A stretch of 64,000 nucleotides of DNA from Sphingopyxis chilensis (GCF_035930445.1 NZ_CP142394.1:2575501-2639500); one strand, 5' to 3'; shown: positions 8,362-19,315, counted from the first letter of the stretch. The notes: generated by a model not told the origin, from the letters alone. Program-made: numbers and translations.

Positions 8362-8691
8362 ATGCAAAAGCTTATGATCCTCGCCGCCTTCGCCACGCTT
8401 TCGGCAGCCCAGCCCGCATCGGCGCAGGCGATTCCCGCGAACCCGAGCGTCGCCGTCGCGCACGGCGACCTCGACCTCAGGACCGAGGCGGGCACCAAGG
8501 CGCTCGACCGCCGGATCTGGCGCGCCGTCGTCGCGGTGTGCGGAACGGCGCCCGACTATGACCTCGAAGGAAAGAACGACGTGCGCGAGTGCCGCCGCGA
8601 CACCCGGCGCGTCGCTGCCGCGCAGGCCGATCTGGCGATCGCCAGCGCGACGCGTGACCAGAAAATCCAGGTCAGTTCGATCCGCAAATAG
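8362..8691 (+). CDS. UrcA family protein
   Basis: A 109-residue small exported protein. The start at 8362 gives a clean signal peptide (MQKLMILAAFATLSAAQPASA). The mature part has the UrcA pattern: VAVAHGDLDLRTEAGTKALD, then RRIWRAVVAVCGTAP, then the second Cys in RECRRDT, with an Ala-rich C-terminal helix. UrcA proteins are small two-Cys periplasmic proteins of unknown function, common in sphingomonads and caulobacters. It is the only gene divergent from the LysR regulator and is probably its target. Confidence 0.85.
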   Translation: MQKLMILAAFATLSAAQPASAQAIPANPSVAVAHGDLDLRTEAGTKALDRRIWRAVVAVCGTAPDYDLEGKNDVRECRRDTRRVAAAQADLAIASATRDQKIQVSSIRK

Positions 8692-8877
8692 CGTCCGGGC
8701 CCCTGTTGCAGGGCCCCGATAGCCGGGGCGGCGATCCGGGCACGGTCGCCGTCCCGGCGTGCTGTCCGGTTCGGCGACGATCCTGTAAGGATGGTGATCG
8801 AATCCCCTTGCCCGCCCCTTGCTGATCCTTACATACAGGCGCACGATAATTTCCTGGATGATTGAGGTCGCCTTGCC

Positions 8878-11036
<2,159 letters not shown>

Positions 11037-11037
<1 letters not shown>

Positions 11038-11525
11038 TGCCCTATACTCTCGCCTTCACCGCCATCGATCCCGCCGAACGCTGGGCCGAGGCGAGCGACG
11101 CCGCCACGGCGCTCGTTGCGGGCGAGCGCGACGGCATCGCCAATATGGCGAATATCGCGGCGCTGATCTGGCAGGCGATCCCGGACCTCAACTGGGCGGG
11201 CTTCTATCGTTTCGACGGGACCGAACTTGTCCTCGGCCCCTTTCAGGGCAAGGCCGCGTGCATCCGTATCGCGCTCGACAAGGGCGTGTGCGGCGCGGCC
11301 GCTCGGCTTCGCGCGACGCAGCGGGTGGAGGATGTCCACGCCTTTCCCGGCCATATCGCGTGCGATGCCGACAGCCGTAGCGAGCTTGTCGTCCCGGTAA
11401 TCGCAAACGACCGGCTGGTCGGCGTGCTCGACCTCGACAGCCCGCTCCCGGCGCGCTTCACCGCCGCCGATCAGGCGGGTGCCGAGGCACTGGTGGCACG
11501 CATAGCGGCATCACTCGCCGGCTGA
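11037..11525 (+). CDS. msrC: Free methionine-(R)-sulfoxide reductase (GAF-domain fRMsr)
   Basis: A 162-residue single-GAF-domain enzyme that reduces free methionine-R-sulfoxide. It keeps the three Cys of the family, in GKAACIRIALDKGVCGAAA and in FPGHIACDADSRSELVVPV, plus the NWAGFYRF lead-in. I chose the ATG that overlaps the upstream TAA, because the longer in-frame extension merely reads through the peptidase end. The coupling to an oligopeptidase links peptide breakdown with repair of oxidised methionine, which is an inference from position. Confidence 0.9.
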
Positions 11526-11639
11526 ACCCGCCCCAAATCGGGACAGATACTTCACGGTTAACGGATTCGCGAACAGACGCCATTTTTGCTAACAAGTTGT
11601 TAACCAATCGGTTCGGGCCGAGGGAACAGGGAGCAAATC

Positions 11640-12467
11640 ATGCGCACGTTCGTGTTGTTGGGGCTGGCCGCGGGGTCGTTGTTACTGGCGGGCCATGCGC
11701 GCGCCGAACAACCGGCGCTCGACTATGGCGTTCCCGCCGATCCCGATACACGCGTCTACACCGGCTATCCCGACCGCGTGCCGAGCGAGGTGGAATATCG
11801 CCGCGTCGATGGCAGCTATGACGCCGAGGGTCGCTGGACCGGTACCTGGGACGGCACTTACGAAGCGCCCGACGGACGTCGTTACGAAGGCCGGTACGAG
11901 GGCACGATAGAGGGGCATGGCGCCGGCTATCCGCCGCCACCTGCCTATGATCCATATTATAGCGGCGGGTACGACCCGCATTATGAAGCGGAGATGGAAC
12001 GCCGCTGTGGCCGGGGGGGCACAGTGGGCGGCGCGGTTGTCGGCGGGCTCGTGGGGGGCATCGCCGGCAACCGCATTGCCGGGCGCGGCGACCGCGCCGC
12101 GGGCACGCTGATCGGCGCCGGAGTCGGCGCGCTCGCCGGCTCGGCAGTCGGAAGCGCCGCGGACAAGCGGAAATGCGACGAATGGTGGTCGAGCCGCAGC
12201 GCTCGCTATCAAGGCGCCCATTATCAGGGCGGTTATGGCCCCAGCGGCTATTCGACCACCTACCGGCATGGCGGTTATGGTTATAGCTATGGTTATTATA
12301 CGCCCGGCGTCGTCGTCACGACGATCATCAACGGACCGCCGATCGTGACCGAGACGGTCGAGACATCGACGCGTACCTATTATGAAAATGTCCCGGTGCG
12401 GAAACGCTATGTGGCGAAGAAGAAATGGAAGCCGAAACCCAAGCCGGTGCTGCGCTGCGTGTGCTGA
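11640..12467 (+). CDS. Exported glycine-zipper 2TM-domain protein
   Basis: A 275-residue protein with a signal peptide (MRTFVLLGLAAGSLLLAGHARA). A Tyr/Asp/Gly-rich region follows with repeated WTGTWDGTYEAPDG and GRRYEGRYEGT units, and then a glycine zipper (GGTVGGAVVGGLVGGIAGNR continuing through GAGVGALAGSAVG, about residues 123-172). A Tyr/Gly stretch and a Lys/Pro-rich tail (KKKWKPKPKP) ending in a Cys pair complete it. Glycine-zipper domains insert in or across the outer membrane, and relatives include Rickettsia 17-kDa antigen-like proteins. It is the first of three consecutive exported Gly/Tyr-rich proteins and is followed by a strong terminator. Confidence 0.8.
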   Translation: MRTFVLLGLAAGSLLLAGHARAEQPALDYGVPADPDTRVYTGYPDRVPSEVEYRRVDGSYDAEGRWTGTWDGTYEAPDGRRYEGRYEGTIEGHGAGYPPPPAYDPYYSGGYDPHYEAEMERRCGRGGTVGGAVVGGLVGGIAGNRIAGRGDRAAGTLIGAGVGALAGSAVGSAADKRKCDEWWSSRSARYQGAHYQGGYGPSGYSTTYRHGGYGYSYGYYTPGVVVTTIINGPPIVTETVETSTRTYYENVPVRKRYVAKKKWKPKPKPVLRCVC

Positions 12468-12507
12468 GAGTCAAGGAATAGGTCTGGTCACCTATAACTG
12501 GTCCCAA

Positions 12508-12539
12508 GGCCCGTCATCCACCGGATGGCGGGCCTTTTT
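12508..12539 (+). terminator. Rho-independent terminator after the glycine-zipper gene
   Basis: A 12-bp stem (12508-12519 with 12523-12534, one mismatch) with a 3-nt loop, followed directly by TTTTT (12535-12539). It lies 40 bp after the stop at 12467. Confidence 0.9.
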
Positions 12540-12657
12540 CATGGGACTCGCCTCGCCTTGCGACAGCAACGGTTCACCGCCGCGAAAGCATCGCGCGCCT
12601 AGCATGACCATATGCGAGCCGGACCGTCCGGAGCTCGCCACAGGGGAGTTTCCCTCA

Positions 12658-13191
12658 ATGCGCAAACTGACCAGCCTTGCGACCGCGGCCGCAATCGTCC
12701 TGACCTCGGTCGGCTTCAGTGCGACACCCGCCGAAGCGCGCGGGCGCCATGGCGGCTGGGGCTATCGCCATCACGACCGGATCAGCACCGGCGACGTGCT
12801 CGGCGGGCTGCTGATCATCGGGACGATCGCCGCGATCGCCAGCGCCGCGAGCAAGGACCGGCGCGAGCGGGCGCCCGATTACCGGTACGATCCGCCATAT
12901 CGGGAAGACGAGCGATATGAGGTGCCCCGTTACGAACCCGACTCTCAGGACGACGACGCAACGCGCGGCGCTTATGGCCGGAGCGAAACCGAAAGCCGCG
13001 CCGCCGACGCATGCAGCTGGGCGGTCGAAGGCGAGATGGGCAATGACGCGCGCGTCGACAGCATCACCGGAGCCGAATCCAACAACGGCGGCTGGTATGT
13101 CACCGGCACGGCTTCGCGCCTTGGCGGCGAGGTACGGAGCTTCGGCTGCAGCTATCAAAACGGTCGCGTCGTCGATGTCAGTTTCGGCTGA
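12658..13191 (+). CDS. Exported protein of unknown function, paralogue-like to the next gene
   Basis: A 177-residue protein. The start at 12658 gives the signal peptide MRKLTSLATAAAIVLTSVGF; longer in-frame starts would read through the upstream terminator. After His/Arg-rich residues comes a hydrophobic, Gly-containing segment (GDVLGGLLIIGTIAAIASAA), then a charged Arg/Tyr/Asp linker. The C-terminal domain has two Cys (ACSWAVEGEMG and FGCSYQNG) and ends in GRVVDVSFG. The same order recurs in the next gene, though with low identity. Function is unknown. It is probably anchored or periplasmic, with the two Cys possibly disulfide-bonded. Confidence 0.7.
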   Translation: MRKLTSLATAAAIVLTSVGFSATPAEARGRHGGWGYRHHDRISTGDVLGGLLIIGTIAAIASAASKDRRERAPDYRYDPPYREDERYEVPRYEPDSQDDDATRGAYGRSETESRAADACSWAVEGEMGNDARVDSITGAESNNGGWYVTGTASRLGGEVRSFGCSYQNGRVVDVSFG

Positions 13192-13212
13192 CCGGATCGA
13201 GGACCGGCAATA

Positions 13213-13241
13213 GGCCTCTCGCCCGCGGCGAGGGGCCTTTT
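13213..13241 (+). terminator. Rho-independent terminator
   Basis: A 10-bp stem (13213-13222 with 13228-13237, one G-T wobble) and a TTTT run at 13238-13241, 21 bp after the preceding stop. Confidence 0.85.
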
Positions 13242-13376
13242 CCTTTATGAACGCCAGCAAAACCCAGGCTGAACGCCAGATAAGCACCCAGTTCAGGGCC
13301 GCGTCACCGCCGAATCGGTAAACCATCCTCAACAGGCCGCGACACGCCGCCTGCGCTTGTTTGAGGAGACCGAACC

Positions 13377-13898
13377 ATGGCTATCAAGACGAACCTTACC
13401 AGGGCCGCAGTTGGTGCGGCCACCGCCGGCGCGATGCTGATGAGCGCCGCCCCCGCCGCCGCGCGCGACCGTTATGATCGCGACGGCATCAGCGCAGGCG
13501 AAATCATCGCCGGCGCCGTCGTGCTCGGCGGCCTCGCGGCGATCTTGTCGAGCAACAACGACCGCTATGACCGCTACGACGACCGTTATCGCGGCCGATA
13601 TAACGACCCGCGCTACGGCTATGGCTATGACTATAACCGTTATGGCAACAGCCGCAGCGCAGTCGGTCAGTGCGTCAACGCCGTCGAGCGCGGCAGCCGC
13701 CGCTATGGCCGCACCGACGTCACCCAGGTGACGGACATCGACCGCAAGCGCGACGGCTATCGCGTCAAGGGCCGCGTGGTCGTCAATGACGGCTGGCGGG
13801 GCCGCTGGGGTCGCGGCGGGTCGTATGACAAGGGCAAGTTCACCTGCGACATCCGCTATGGCCGCATTCACGACATTCGCTTCTCGGGCCTGCGCTAA
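13377..13898 (+). CDS. Exported Tyr/Arg/Asp-rich protein of unknown function
   Basis: A 173-residue protein with a signal peptide ending AAPAAA (about residue 27). It has a hydrophobic Gly-rich segment (ISAGEIIAGAVVLGGLAAIL), then a strongly repetitive DRYDRYDDRYRGRY and YGYGYDYNRYG stretch. The C-terminal domain has two Cys (AVGQCVNAVE and KFTCDIRYG) and ends GRIHDIRFSG. The architecture matches the preceding gene: hydrophobic segment, disordered linker, two-Cys domain, and a final GR-V/I-x-D-V/I motif. Both likely descend from one ancestor. The role is unknown; an envelope location is inferred from the signal. Confidence 0.75.
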   Translation: MAIKTNLTRAAVGAATAGAMLMSAAPAAARDRYDRDGISAGEIIAGAVVLGGLAAILSSNNDRYDRYDDRYRGRYNDPRYGYGYDYNRYGNSRSAVGQCVNAVERGSRRYGRTDVTQVTDIDRKRDGYRVKGRVVVNDGWRGRWGRGGSYDKGKFTCDIRYGRIHDIRFSGLR

Positions 13899-13920
13899 CA
13901 TCCCGGCAAGTTGACAATCG

Positions 13921-13953
13921 GCCCGCCTGTGCCCCGGCACGGGCGGGCTTTTT
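13921..13953 (+). terminator. Rho-independent terminator
   Basis: A 13-bp stem (13921-13933 with 13936-13948, one wobble) and TTTTT at 13949-13953, 22 bp after the preceding stop. Confidence 0.9.
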
Positions 13954-14059
13954 GTTGGCGCGGGATCGCCCTGTCGCCATCGACGGATATCGAATCCGAC
14001 CTTGCCATCGCGCGCACATCCCGCAAAAGTAGGCTTTTTTGTCAAAGGGATCTGAGCCC

Positions 14060-15910
14060 ATGCGCCGCCGTACACTCCTTGCCGCCGTTCCGGCCGCCGC
14101 GCTGTTGCCGACCGCAAGCTTCGCAGAGGGCACGAAACCCAAGCCAGCGCCCGCCGCGCCCAAGACGAACGCTTCGACGCCGCCGGTCTGGGAAGCGGGC
14201 GCCGACCGGTTCCTGCGACCCGACGTCCAAAGCGGTGACCGCCCGGTCGGTGCGAGCTTCGCATCGCGCACGGCCGCTTATGGTCTCAGCGGCGCGGCGG
14301 GCACCGCACACCCGCTCGCGACACAGGCGGGGATCGACATATTGAAACGCGGCGGGTCGGCGGTCGATGCGGCGATCGCGATCAACGCGTGCCTCGGGCT
14401 GCTCGAACCCACCGCGAACGGCATCGGCGGCGACGTCTATGCGATGATCTGGGACCCGAAGGCGAAGAAGCTCGCGGGCCTCGCCGGATCGGGCAAGAGC
14501 CCGCGCGGGCTCGACCTCGCGACGGTGCGGTCGCGCGCCAAGGGCGGCACGCTGCCCGCCTATGGCGCGATCAGCGTGTCGGTGCCGGGCACGGTCGACG
14601 GCTGGTGGACGATGCACCAGCGTTACGGCAAGCTGCCGTGGAAGGATTTGTTCGAGCCCGTCATCGCGCATGCGGAAGCGGGTGCGCCGGTGCCCGACAT
14701 GATCGCTTATTATATCCGCCGCAGCCTCGCGGGCTTCCGCCAGCCGGGTCGCGGGATCGAAGAGGTCGACAATGCGCTGCGCACCTATGGGCTCGGCGAC
14801 GGCAAGGGCCCCGCGGCGGGGCAGGTCTTCCGCAATCCCGACCTCGCACGCACCTTCCGCCTGATTGCCGAGGGCGGGCGCGACGCCTTTTACGAAGGCG
14901 AAATCGCGCGGACGATCGACGCCTATTTCAAGCGGATCGGCGGCTGGCTACGCTACGAGGATCTCGCCGCGCATCGATCCGAATGGATCGAGCCGCACAA
15001 GACCGGCTATCGCGGCACCGACGTCTATGCGCTCGGCGCCAACACGCAGGGCATCGCGACCCTGCAGATGCTCAACATCCTCGAGCAGTTCGACCTGAAA
15101 GGCGCCGGCTTTCAGTCGGCGCTGTCGATCCATTTGCAGGCCGAGGCGAAACGCCTCGCCTATGAGGACCGCGCGCGATATTATGCCGATCCGCACTTTG
15201 CCAACGTGCCGGTGGAATGGCTGATTTCGAAGGATTATGCCGCCGAACGCGCGAAGCTGATCCGCCCCGACCGCCTGCTCACCCCCGTGCATCCGGGACA
15301 AGCGCCGAGCCGCGGCGACACCACCTATTTCAGCTGCGCCGACAAGGACGGGATGATGGTGTCGATGATCCAGTCGAACTTCCGCGGCATGGGGTCGGGT
15401 CTCGTTGCCGACGGGCTGGGCTTCATGTTCCAGGATCGTGGGCAACTGTTCAGTCTGCAGGATGGGCATCCGAACATCTATGCGCCCGGCAAGCGGCCGT
15501 TCCAGACGATCATTCCGGGCTTTGCGGCGCGCGGGGATGTGCCGTGGATGAGCTTCGGGGTGATGGGCGGCGACATGCAGCCGCAAGGACAGGCGCAGAT
15601 CGTCATCAATCGCGTCGATTACGGGCTCGAGATCCAGGCCGCTGGCGACTCGCCGCGCTGGCATCATGAAGGGTCGTCCGAATCGATGGGCGAGGATTCG
15701 CCCGGTCTCGGCGCGGCCGGCTTGCTGCGACTCGAAAACGGCGTTCCCGACGCAAGCCGCCGCAAGCTCGCCGATATCGGGTGGACATTGGGCGAGTCCG
15801 ACGGGGGCTTTGGACGCTATCAGTGCGTCGAGCATCGCACGGACGGCGACACGCGCGTATATGCGGCGGCGAGCGAGATGCGCGCCGACGGGTGTGCGCT
15901 GGCCTATTGA
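14060..15910 (+). CDS. Gamma-glutamyltransferase family protein (copy 1)
   Basis: A 616-residue Ntn-hydrolase of the GGT family that is expected to self-cleave into two subunits and act on gamma-glutamyl compounds such as glutathione in the periplasm. The start at 14060 gives an N-terminus MRRRTLLAAVPAAALLPTAS, a signal with a weak twin-Arg look. Family marks include HPLATQAGIDILKRGGSAVD and NGIGGDVYAMIWD. The self-processing Thr is at residue 421 in GDTTYFSCADKDG. In classical GGT that motif is TTH; here it is TTY. So this may be a GGT-like acylase or a GGT of altered specificity. It differs clearly from the second copy at 33325. Confidence 0.87.
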   Translation: MRRRTLLAAVPAAALLPTASFAEGTKPKPAPAAPKTNASTPPVWEAGADRFLRPDVQSGDRPVGASFASRTAAYGLSGAAGTAHPLATQAGIDILKRGGSAVDAAIAINACLGLLEPTANGIGGDVYAMIWDPKAKKLAGLAGSGKSPRGLDLATVRSRAKGGTLPAYGAISVSVPGTVDGWWTMHQRYGKLPWKDLFEPVIAHAEAGAPVPDMIAYYIRRSLAGFRQPGRGIEEVDNALRTYGLGDGKGPAAGQVFRNPDLARTFRLIAEGGRDAFYEGEIARTIDAYFKRIGGWLRYEDLAAHRSEWIEPHKTGYRGTDVYALGANTQGIATLQMLNILEQFDLKGAGFQSALSIHLQAEAKRLAYEDRARYYADPHFANVPVEWLISKDYAAERAKLIRPDRLLTPVHPGQAPSRGDTTYFSCADKDGMMVSMIQSNFRGMGSGLVADGLGFMFQDRGQLFSLQDGHPNIYAPGKRPFQTIIPGFAARGDVPWMSFGVMGGDMQPQGQAQIVINRVDYGLEIQAAGDSPRWHHEGSSESMGEDSPGLGAAGLLRLENGVPDASRRKLADIGWTLGESDGGFGRYQCVEHRTDGDTRVYAAASEMRADGCALAY

Positions 15911-16074
15911 ACCCAAGCGGGCGACGGGCGGCGCTCGTTCCCGCCGGCCAAATATTCCGCGTAATTATCAAACACGATATACGAAAATTTACCTTCCCTG
16001 TTTAGGACTGGTGCTTGGGACCAATAAGATAACCGTCCGAGGTGGGAATCGGGCGGCAGATATTTGAGTCGCGC

Positions 16075-16509
16075 ATGTCGAATCCCGAGGCTTCCCCTGC
16101 CTCACCGGCCCCCGATGAAAAGCGCCAGCCGCGGCAGTCGCGTCTGGTCAAGGCGGCGCTCGCCTGTCAGAGGCTGGGCCGGTTCGATGTCACCCTTCGC
16201 AATGTCTCGCTGACCGGAGTTGGTGGACAGGGCCCTCATATATTGCAGATCGGCGAGCGGATGACGCTGTTCCTGCCCGGCCACGAACCGATGATGGGCA
16301 CGGTACGCTGGGTTGCCGGAACGCGTTTCGGCCTTCAGACCGACCGCGAAATCCAGACCATGCGCCTGCGCGCCGCGCATAACGATACGATCGTCGCCGC
16401 CGACAGCAGGGCCGATTTCCAGATCGTGCCGCCACCACGCGTCGACACCTGGCGCCCCGGGCTCACCCGTGCAACCGGCGTGCCGGGACAGTTCGGGCGC
16501 AAGGGGTAG
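16075..16509 (+). CDS. PilZ domain protein
   Basis: A 144-residue soluble protein with a PilZ-type fold, which often binds cyclic di-GMP. The basic N-terminal segment KRQPRQSRLVKAAL supplies an Arg-rich switch like RxxxR. The second motif is NVSLTGVGG (the D/NxSxxG pattern), and MMGTVRWVAGTRFGLQ matches the late beta strands. I chose the ATG at 16075 over the GTG at 16042. No effector domain is fused, so it would act by protein contact. It stands alone, 165 bp after copy 1 of GGT, and is convergent with the HxlR gene. Confidence 0.8.
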   Translation: MSNPEASPASPAPDEKRQPRQSRLVKAALACQRLGRFDVTLRNVSLTGVGGQGPHILQIGERMTLFLPGHEPMMGTVRWVAGTRFGLQTDREIQTMRLRAAHNDTIVAADSRADFQIVPPPRVDTWRPGLTRATGVPGQFGRKG

Positions 16510-16524
16510 AGCACCGCCCTTCCT

Positions 16525-16917
16525 TCACCCGCGCGAATCAAAGGCCGACCGGGCCTTTTCGATCCGTTCGAGATTGGTCTCTGCCCAGATCCAGACCCCG
16601 CAAAAAGCCTCGCCCAGACTATGCCCCAGATCGGTCAGGCAATATTCGACCTTCGGCGGAACGACCGGATGGACCGTCCGGACCAGCAGGCCATCGCGTT
16701 CCATCGCGCGCAAGGTCTGGGTCAGCATCTTCTGGCTGATCCCCGGAACGAGCCGCGACAATTCGGTGAAGCGGCAGGTTCCACGATCCTCCAGCTCTTC
16801 GAGAACGAGTAGAGTCCATTTGTCGGCGACTCGGCCGATGAGCTCGTTGACGAGCGTTTCGACGCGCGGGTCGATCGGCGCGTGCGGATCATATGAAATT
16901 TTTTCGGGCATAGGCAT
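16525..16917 (-). CDS. HxlR-type winged-helix transcriptional regulator
   Basis: A 130-residue regulator with the HxlR fold: VADKWTLLVLEELEDRGTCRF, ELSRLVPGISQKMLTQTLRAMERDGLLVRT, then a wing and the dimer helix. Members are often small sensors of electrophiles or oxidants acting through a Cys; here Cys sits in GTCRF and YCLTD. The start may be the ATG at 16917 or the one two codons later. It is divergent from an SDR oxidoreductase, the classical partner for HxlR regulators, with a shared 117-bp control region. Confidence 0.88.
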   Translation of the reverse strand: MPMPEKISYDPHAPIDPRVETLVNELIGRVADKWTLLVLEELEDRGTCRFTELSRLVPGISQKMLTQTLRAMERDGLLVRTVHPVVPPKVEYCLTDLGHSLGEAFCGVWIWAETNLERIEKARSAFDSRG

Positions 16918-16952
16918 AGCGGAAAATCCAAAACTCTCTTTCTGGTAACTAT

Positions 16953-16968
16953 GGCACTTTCGGGTGCC
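16953..16968. promoter_or_regulatory. Inverted repeat in the HxlR / SDR divergent region
   Basis: GGCAC and GTGCC flank TTTCGG, a perfect 5-bp-arm repeat. A GGTAACT lies just to its left (16944-16950), and a wider ACTCTC...GAGAGT pair spans the region. The position, 36-51 bp ahead of the HxlR start, fits an operator for HxlR autoregulation and SDR control. Confidence 0.45.
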
Positions 16969-17034
16969 TTCTTTCTTTTGGAGAGTGTAGGGATATCTAG
17001 ACAGTCCTTCCCCCTCTGCAAAGGACGAAAGACC

Positions 17035-17778
17035 ATGAAGACGACGGGCAACACCATCCTTGTCACCGGCGGCGGCTCGGGCATCGGGCTCGCACTCGCG
17101 CGGCGCTGGCACGACGCCGGCAACAATGTCATCATCACCGGGCGCAACACCGCGAAACTCGACGCTGCGATCGCAGGACGGCCGAATATGGCGGCAGTCT
17201 CGCTCGACGTCACCGACGCCGATGCGATCGCCGCCTTCGCGAAGGAGATCGTCGCCAAACATCCCGGCCTCAATGTGCTGGTCAACAATGCCGGCATCAT
17301 GAGCGCCGAAGACGCGAGCGCGAAGCGCGACCTGACAGAGGCTGAAGCGACAGTCGTGACCAACATCCTCGGGCCGATCCGGCTGACCGACGCACTCGTC
17401 GATCATCTGGCGGCGCAAGCGGACAGCGCGATCGTCAATGTGACGTCGGGGCTCGCCTTCGTGCCCTTTCCCAAAGCGCCGACCTATTCGGCGACCAAGG
17501 CCGCGATGCACAGCTATTCGGTCGCGCTGCGCATCCAGCTCGCGGGCAAGGTCGAGGTGATCGAGTTGGCGCCGCCCGCGGTGCGCACCGACCTGACCCC
17601 CGGCCAGTCGACGCGCGAGGGCTATATGCCGCTCGACGATTTCGCCGACGAGGTGATGGCGCTGTTTGCGATCGAACCGACGCCCGAGGAAATCCTCGTC
17701 CAGAACGTGCTGCCGCTGCGCAATGCCGAGGCGAACGGCAGCGTGCCGCAGGTGCTGGCGATGCTGAAGAATCTATAA
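17035..17778 (+). CDS. SDR family NAD(P)-dependent oxidoreductase (DltE-like)
   Basis: A 247-residue short-chain dehydrogenase with the Rossmann motif TGGGSGIGLALARRW (about residues 11-25), NNAG at about 84-87, and a catalytic Ser/YxxxK set in TSGLAFVPF and PTYSATKAAM. It resembles DltE-like SDRs, which are frequently paired with HxlR regulators, as here. The substrate is unknown. The start at 17035 is preceded by a reasonable AAGGAC ribosome site; an upstream in-frame ATG at 16951 would lie within the operator region. A dispersed palindrome follows the stop. Confidence 0.9.
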   Translation: MKTTGNTILVTGGGSGIGLALARRWHDAGNNVIITGRNTAKLDAAIAGRPNMAAVSLDVTDADAIAAFAKEIVAKHPGLNVLVNNAGIMSAEDASAKRDLTEAEATVVTNILGPIRLTDALVDHLAAQADSAIVNVTSGLAFVPFPKAPTYSATKAAMHSYSVALRIQLAGKVEVIELAPPAVRTDLTPGQSTREGYMPLDDFADEVMALFAIEPTPEEILVQNVLPLRNAEANGSVPQVLAMLKNL

Positions 17779-17794
17779 CTCCGCCTTCATATCG

Positions 17795-17870
17795 TCACTG
17801 CGAGCGTAGCGAAGCAATCCAGAGCAGCCTTGCGCCGCGCTGGATTGCCTCGCTACGCTCCTCGCAATGA
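17795..17870. repeat. REP-like palindrome (family A copy 2)
   Basis: Arms at 17795-17822 and 17840-17870 pair almost fully; the right arm has a CTC insertion. The sequence is the same family as 5446-5517 (TCACTGCGAGCGTAGCGAAG, then CAATCCAG). The paired change of CGCAG to CGTAG in both arms shows that the stem is kept by compensating changes. It sits between the SDR stop and rlmN. Confidence 0.9.
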
Positions 17871-17921
17871 CAAGCGTGAGAATTGCGCTTTTCCCCCTTC
17901 CCCACTATATGGCCGCGCATC

Positions 17922-19172
17922 ATGCAGATTCCCGGCCATATCGATCCCGTCACGACGGGCACTGTCCCGCTGCGCGGCGGCAACCGCATCGACCTCGTCG
18001 GGCTGACGCGCGATGCCATCCGCGCTGAGCTGGTCGAGGCCGGACTCGATGCCAAGGCGGCCAAGCTGCGCGCAAAGCAAATCTGGCATTGGATCTATCA
18101 CCGCGGCGTCACCGATTTCGAGGCGATGACCGACATTGCCAAGACGATGCGCCCCTGGCTCACCGACCGCTTCATCATCGGGCGCCCGACGGTGCGCGAG
18201 GCGCAGGTGTCGAGCGACGGCACGCGCAAATGGCTGCTCGCGGCCGCCGACGGCCAGGAATATGAGATGGTCTTCATCCCCGATGCCGATCGGGGAACGC
18301 TCTGTGTATCGAGCCAGGTCGGCTGCACGCTCAATTGCCGCTTCTGCCACACCGGCACGATGCGCCTCGTGCGCAACCTCGGCGCGGGCGAAATCGTCGG
18401 GCAGGTCCTGCTGGCGCGCGACGCGCTCGGCGAATGGCCCAAAGGCACGATGGCGGGGTTTGGCGCCGACCCCGAAGATGTGGACGCCGACGATGACGCA
18501 GTCGGCCATTACACCGCCGACGGCCGCATGCTCACCAACATCGTGATGATGGGTATGGGCGAGCCGCTCTATAATTTCGACGAGGTCAAGGGCGCGCTAA
18601 AGATTGTGATGGACGGCGACGGGCTCGCGCTGTCGAAGCGGCGCATCACGCTATCGACCAGCGGCGTGGTGCCGATGATGGCGCGCGCGGGCGAAGAGAT
18701 CGGCGTCAACCTGGCCGTTTCGCTCCACGCGGTGAGCAAGGAAGTGCGCGACGAAATCGTGCCACTCAACCGCAAATATGGCATCGAGGAACTGCTGCAG
18801 GCGTGCGCCGACTATCCGGGCGCGAACAATGCACGGCGCATCACGTTCGAATATGTGATGCTGAAGGACAAGAATGACAGCGACGCGGATGCGCGCGAAC
18901 TCGTCCGGCTGATCAAACACTATGATCTGCCGGCAAAGGTCAATCTGATCCCCTTCAACCCCTGGCCCGGCGCACCCTATGAATGCTCGAGCCCCGAGCG
19001 AGTGCGCGCGTTCAGCAACCTGATCTTCAAGGCCGGAATTTCCGCGCCGGTGCGTACCCCGCGCGGGCGCGACATCATGGCGGCGTGCGGGCAATTGAAG
19101 AGCGCCGCGACCAAGCCCACGCGCGCCGAACTCGACCGTATTGCCGAGGAAAAGCAGGCCGCGCTCGGCTGA
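17922..19172 (+). CDS. rlmN: Dual-specificity rRNA/tRNA (adenine-C2)-methyltransferase RlmN
   Basis: A 416-residue radical-SAM enzyme that methylates C2 of A2503 in 23S rRNA, and A37 of some tRNAs. The 4Fe-4S ligands are Cys 135, 139 and 142 in [12 protein letters not shown]. The C-terminal Cys 389 in DIMAACGQL is the methyl-carrying acceptor residue, and [12 protein letters not shown] and [21 protein letters not shown] are the family blocks. I chose the ATG at 17922; an earlier in-frame ATG at 17883 overlaps the dispersed palindrome's flank. It needs Fe-S clusters, as supplied by the suf operon further along. Confidence 0.97.
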   Translation: MQIPGHIDPVTTGTVPLRGGNRIDLVGLTRDAIRAELVEAGLDAKAAKLRAKQIWHWIYHRGVTDFEAMTDIAKTMRPWLTDRFIIGRPTVREAQVSSDGTRKWLLAAADGQEYEMVFIPDADRGTLCVSSQVGCTLNCRFCHTGTMRLVRNLGAGEIVGQVLLARDALGEWPKGTMAGFGADPEDVDADDDAVGHYTADGRMLTNIVMMGMGEPLYNFDEVKGALKIVMDGDGLALSKRRITLSTSGVVPMMARAGEEIGVNLAVSLHAVSKEVRDEIVPLNRKYGIEELLQACADYPGANNARRITFEYVMLKDKNDSDADARELVRLIKHYDLPAKVNLIPFNPWPGAPYECSSPERVRAFSNLIFKAGISAPVRTPRGRDIMAACGQLKSAATKPTRAELDRIAEEKQAALG

Positions 19173-19261
19173 TCGCGCAAGCTGCGCGTTATTATCACTG
19201 CAAAATACCCTCAGAAATCCGTCCTTTTCAGGGCGCGATCCTGCATAGCTATTCTATACCG

Positions 19262-19315
19262 TGTGGTAAAAATAACACAGGTAAGAAAATTGTCATATTC
19301 TGAACGATCCGTTCA
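19262..19315. promoter_or_regulatory. Two inverted repeats upstream of the small outer-membrane barrel gene
   Basis: TGTG...CACA at 19262-19279 has 7 matching arm positions of 9. A perfect TGAACG-ATC-CGTTCA lies at 19301-19315. Both are in the unusually AT-rich part of the 226-bp gap between rlmN and the porin-like gene, 84-137 bp before its start. This suggests an operator pair for a strongly regulated promoter; the regulator is unknown. Confidence 0.4.
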
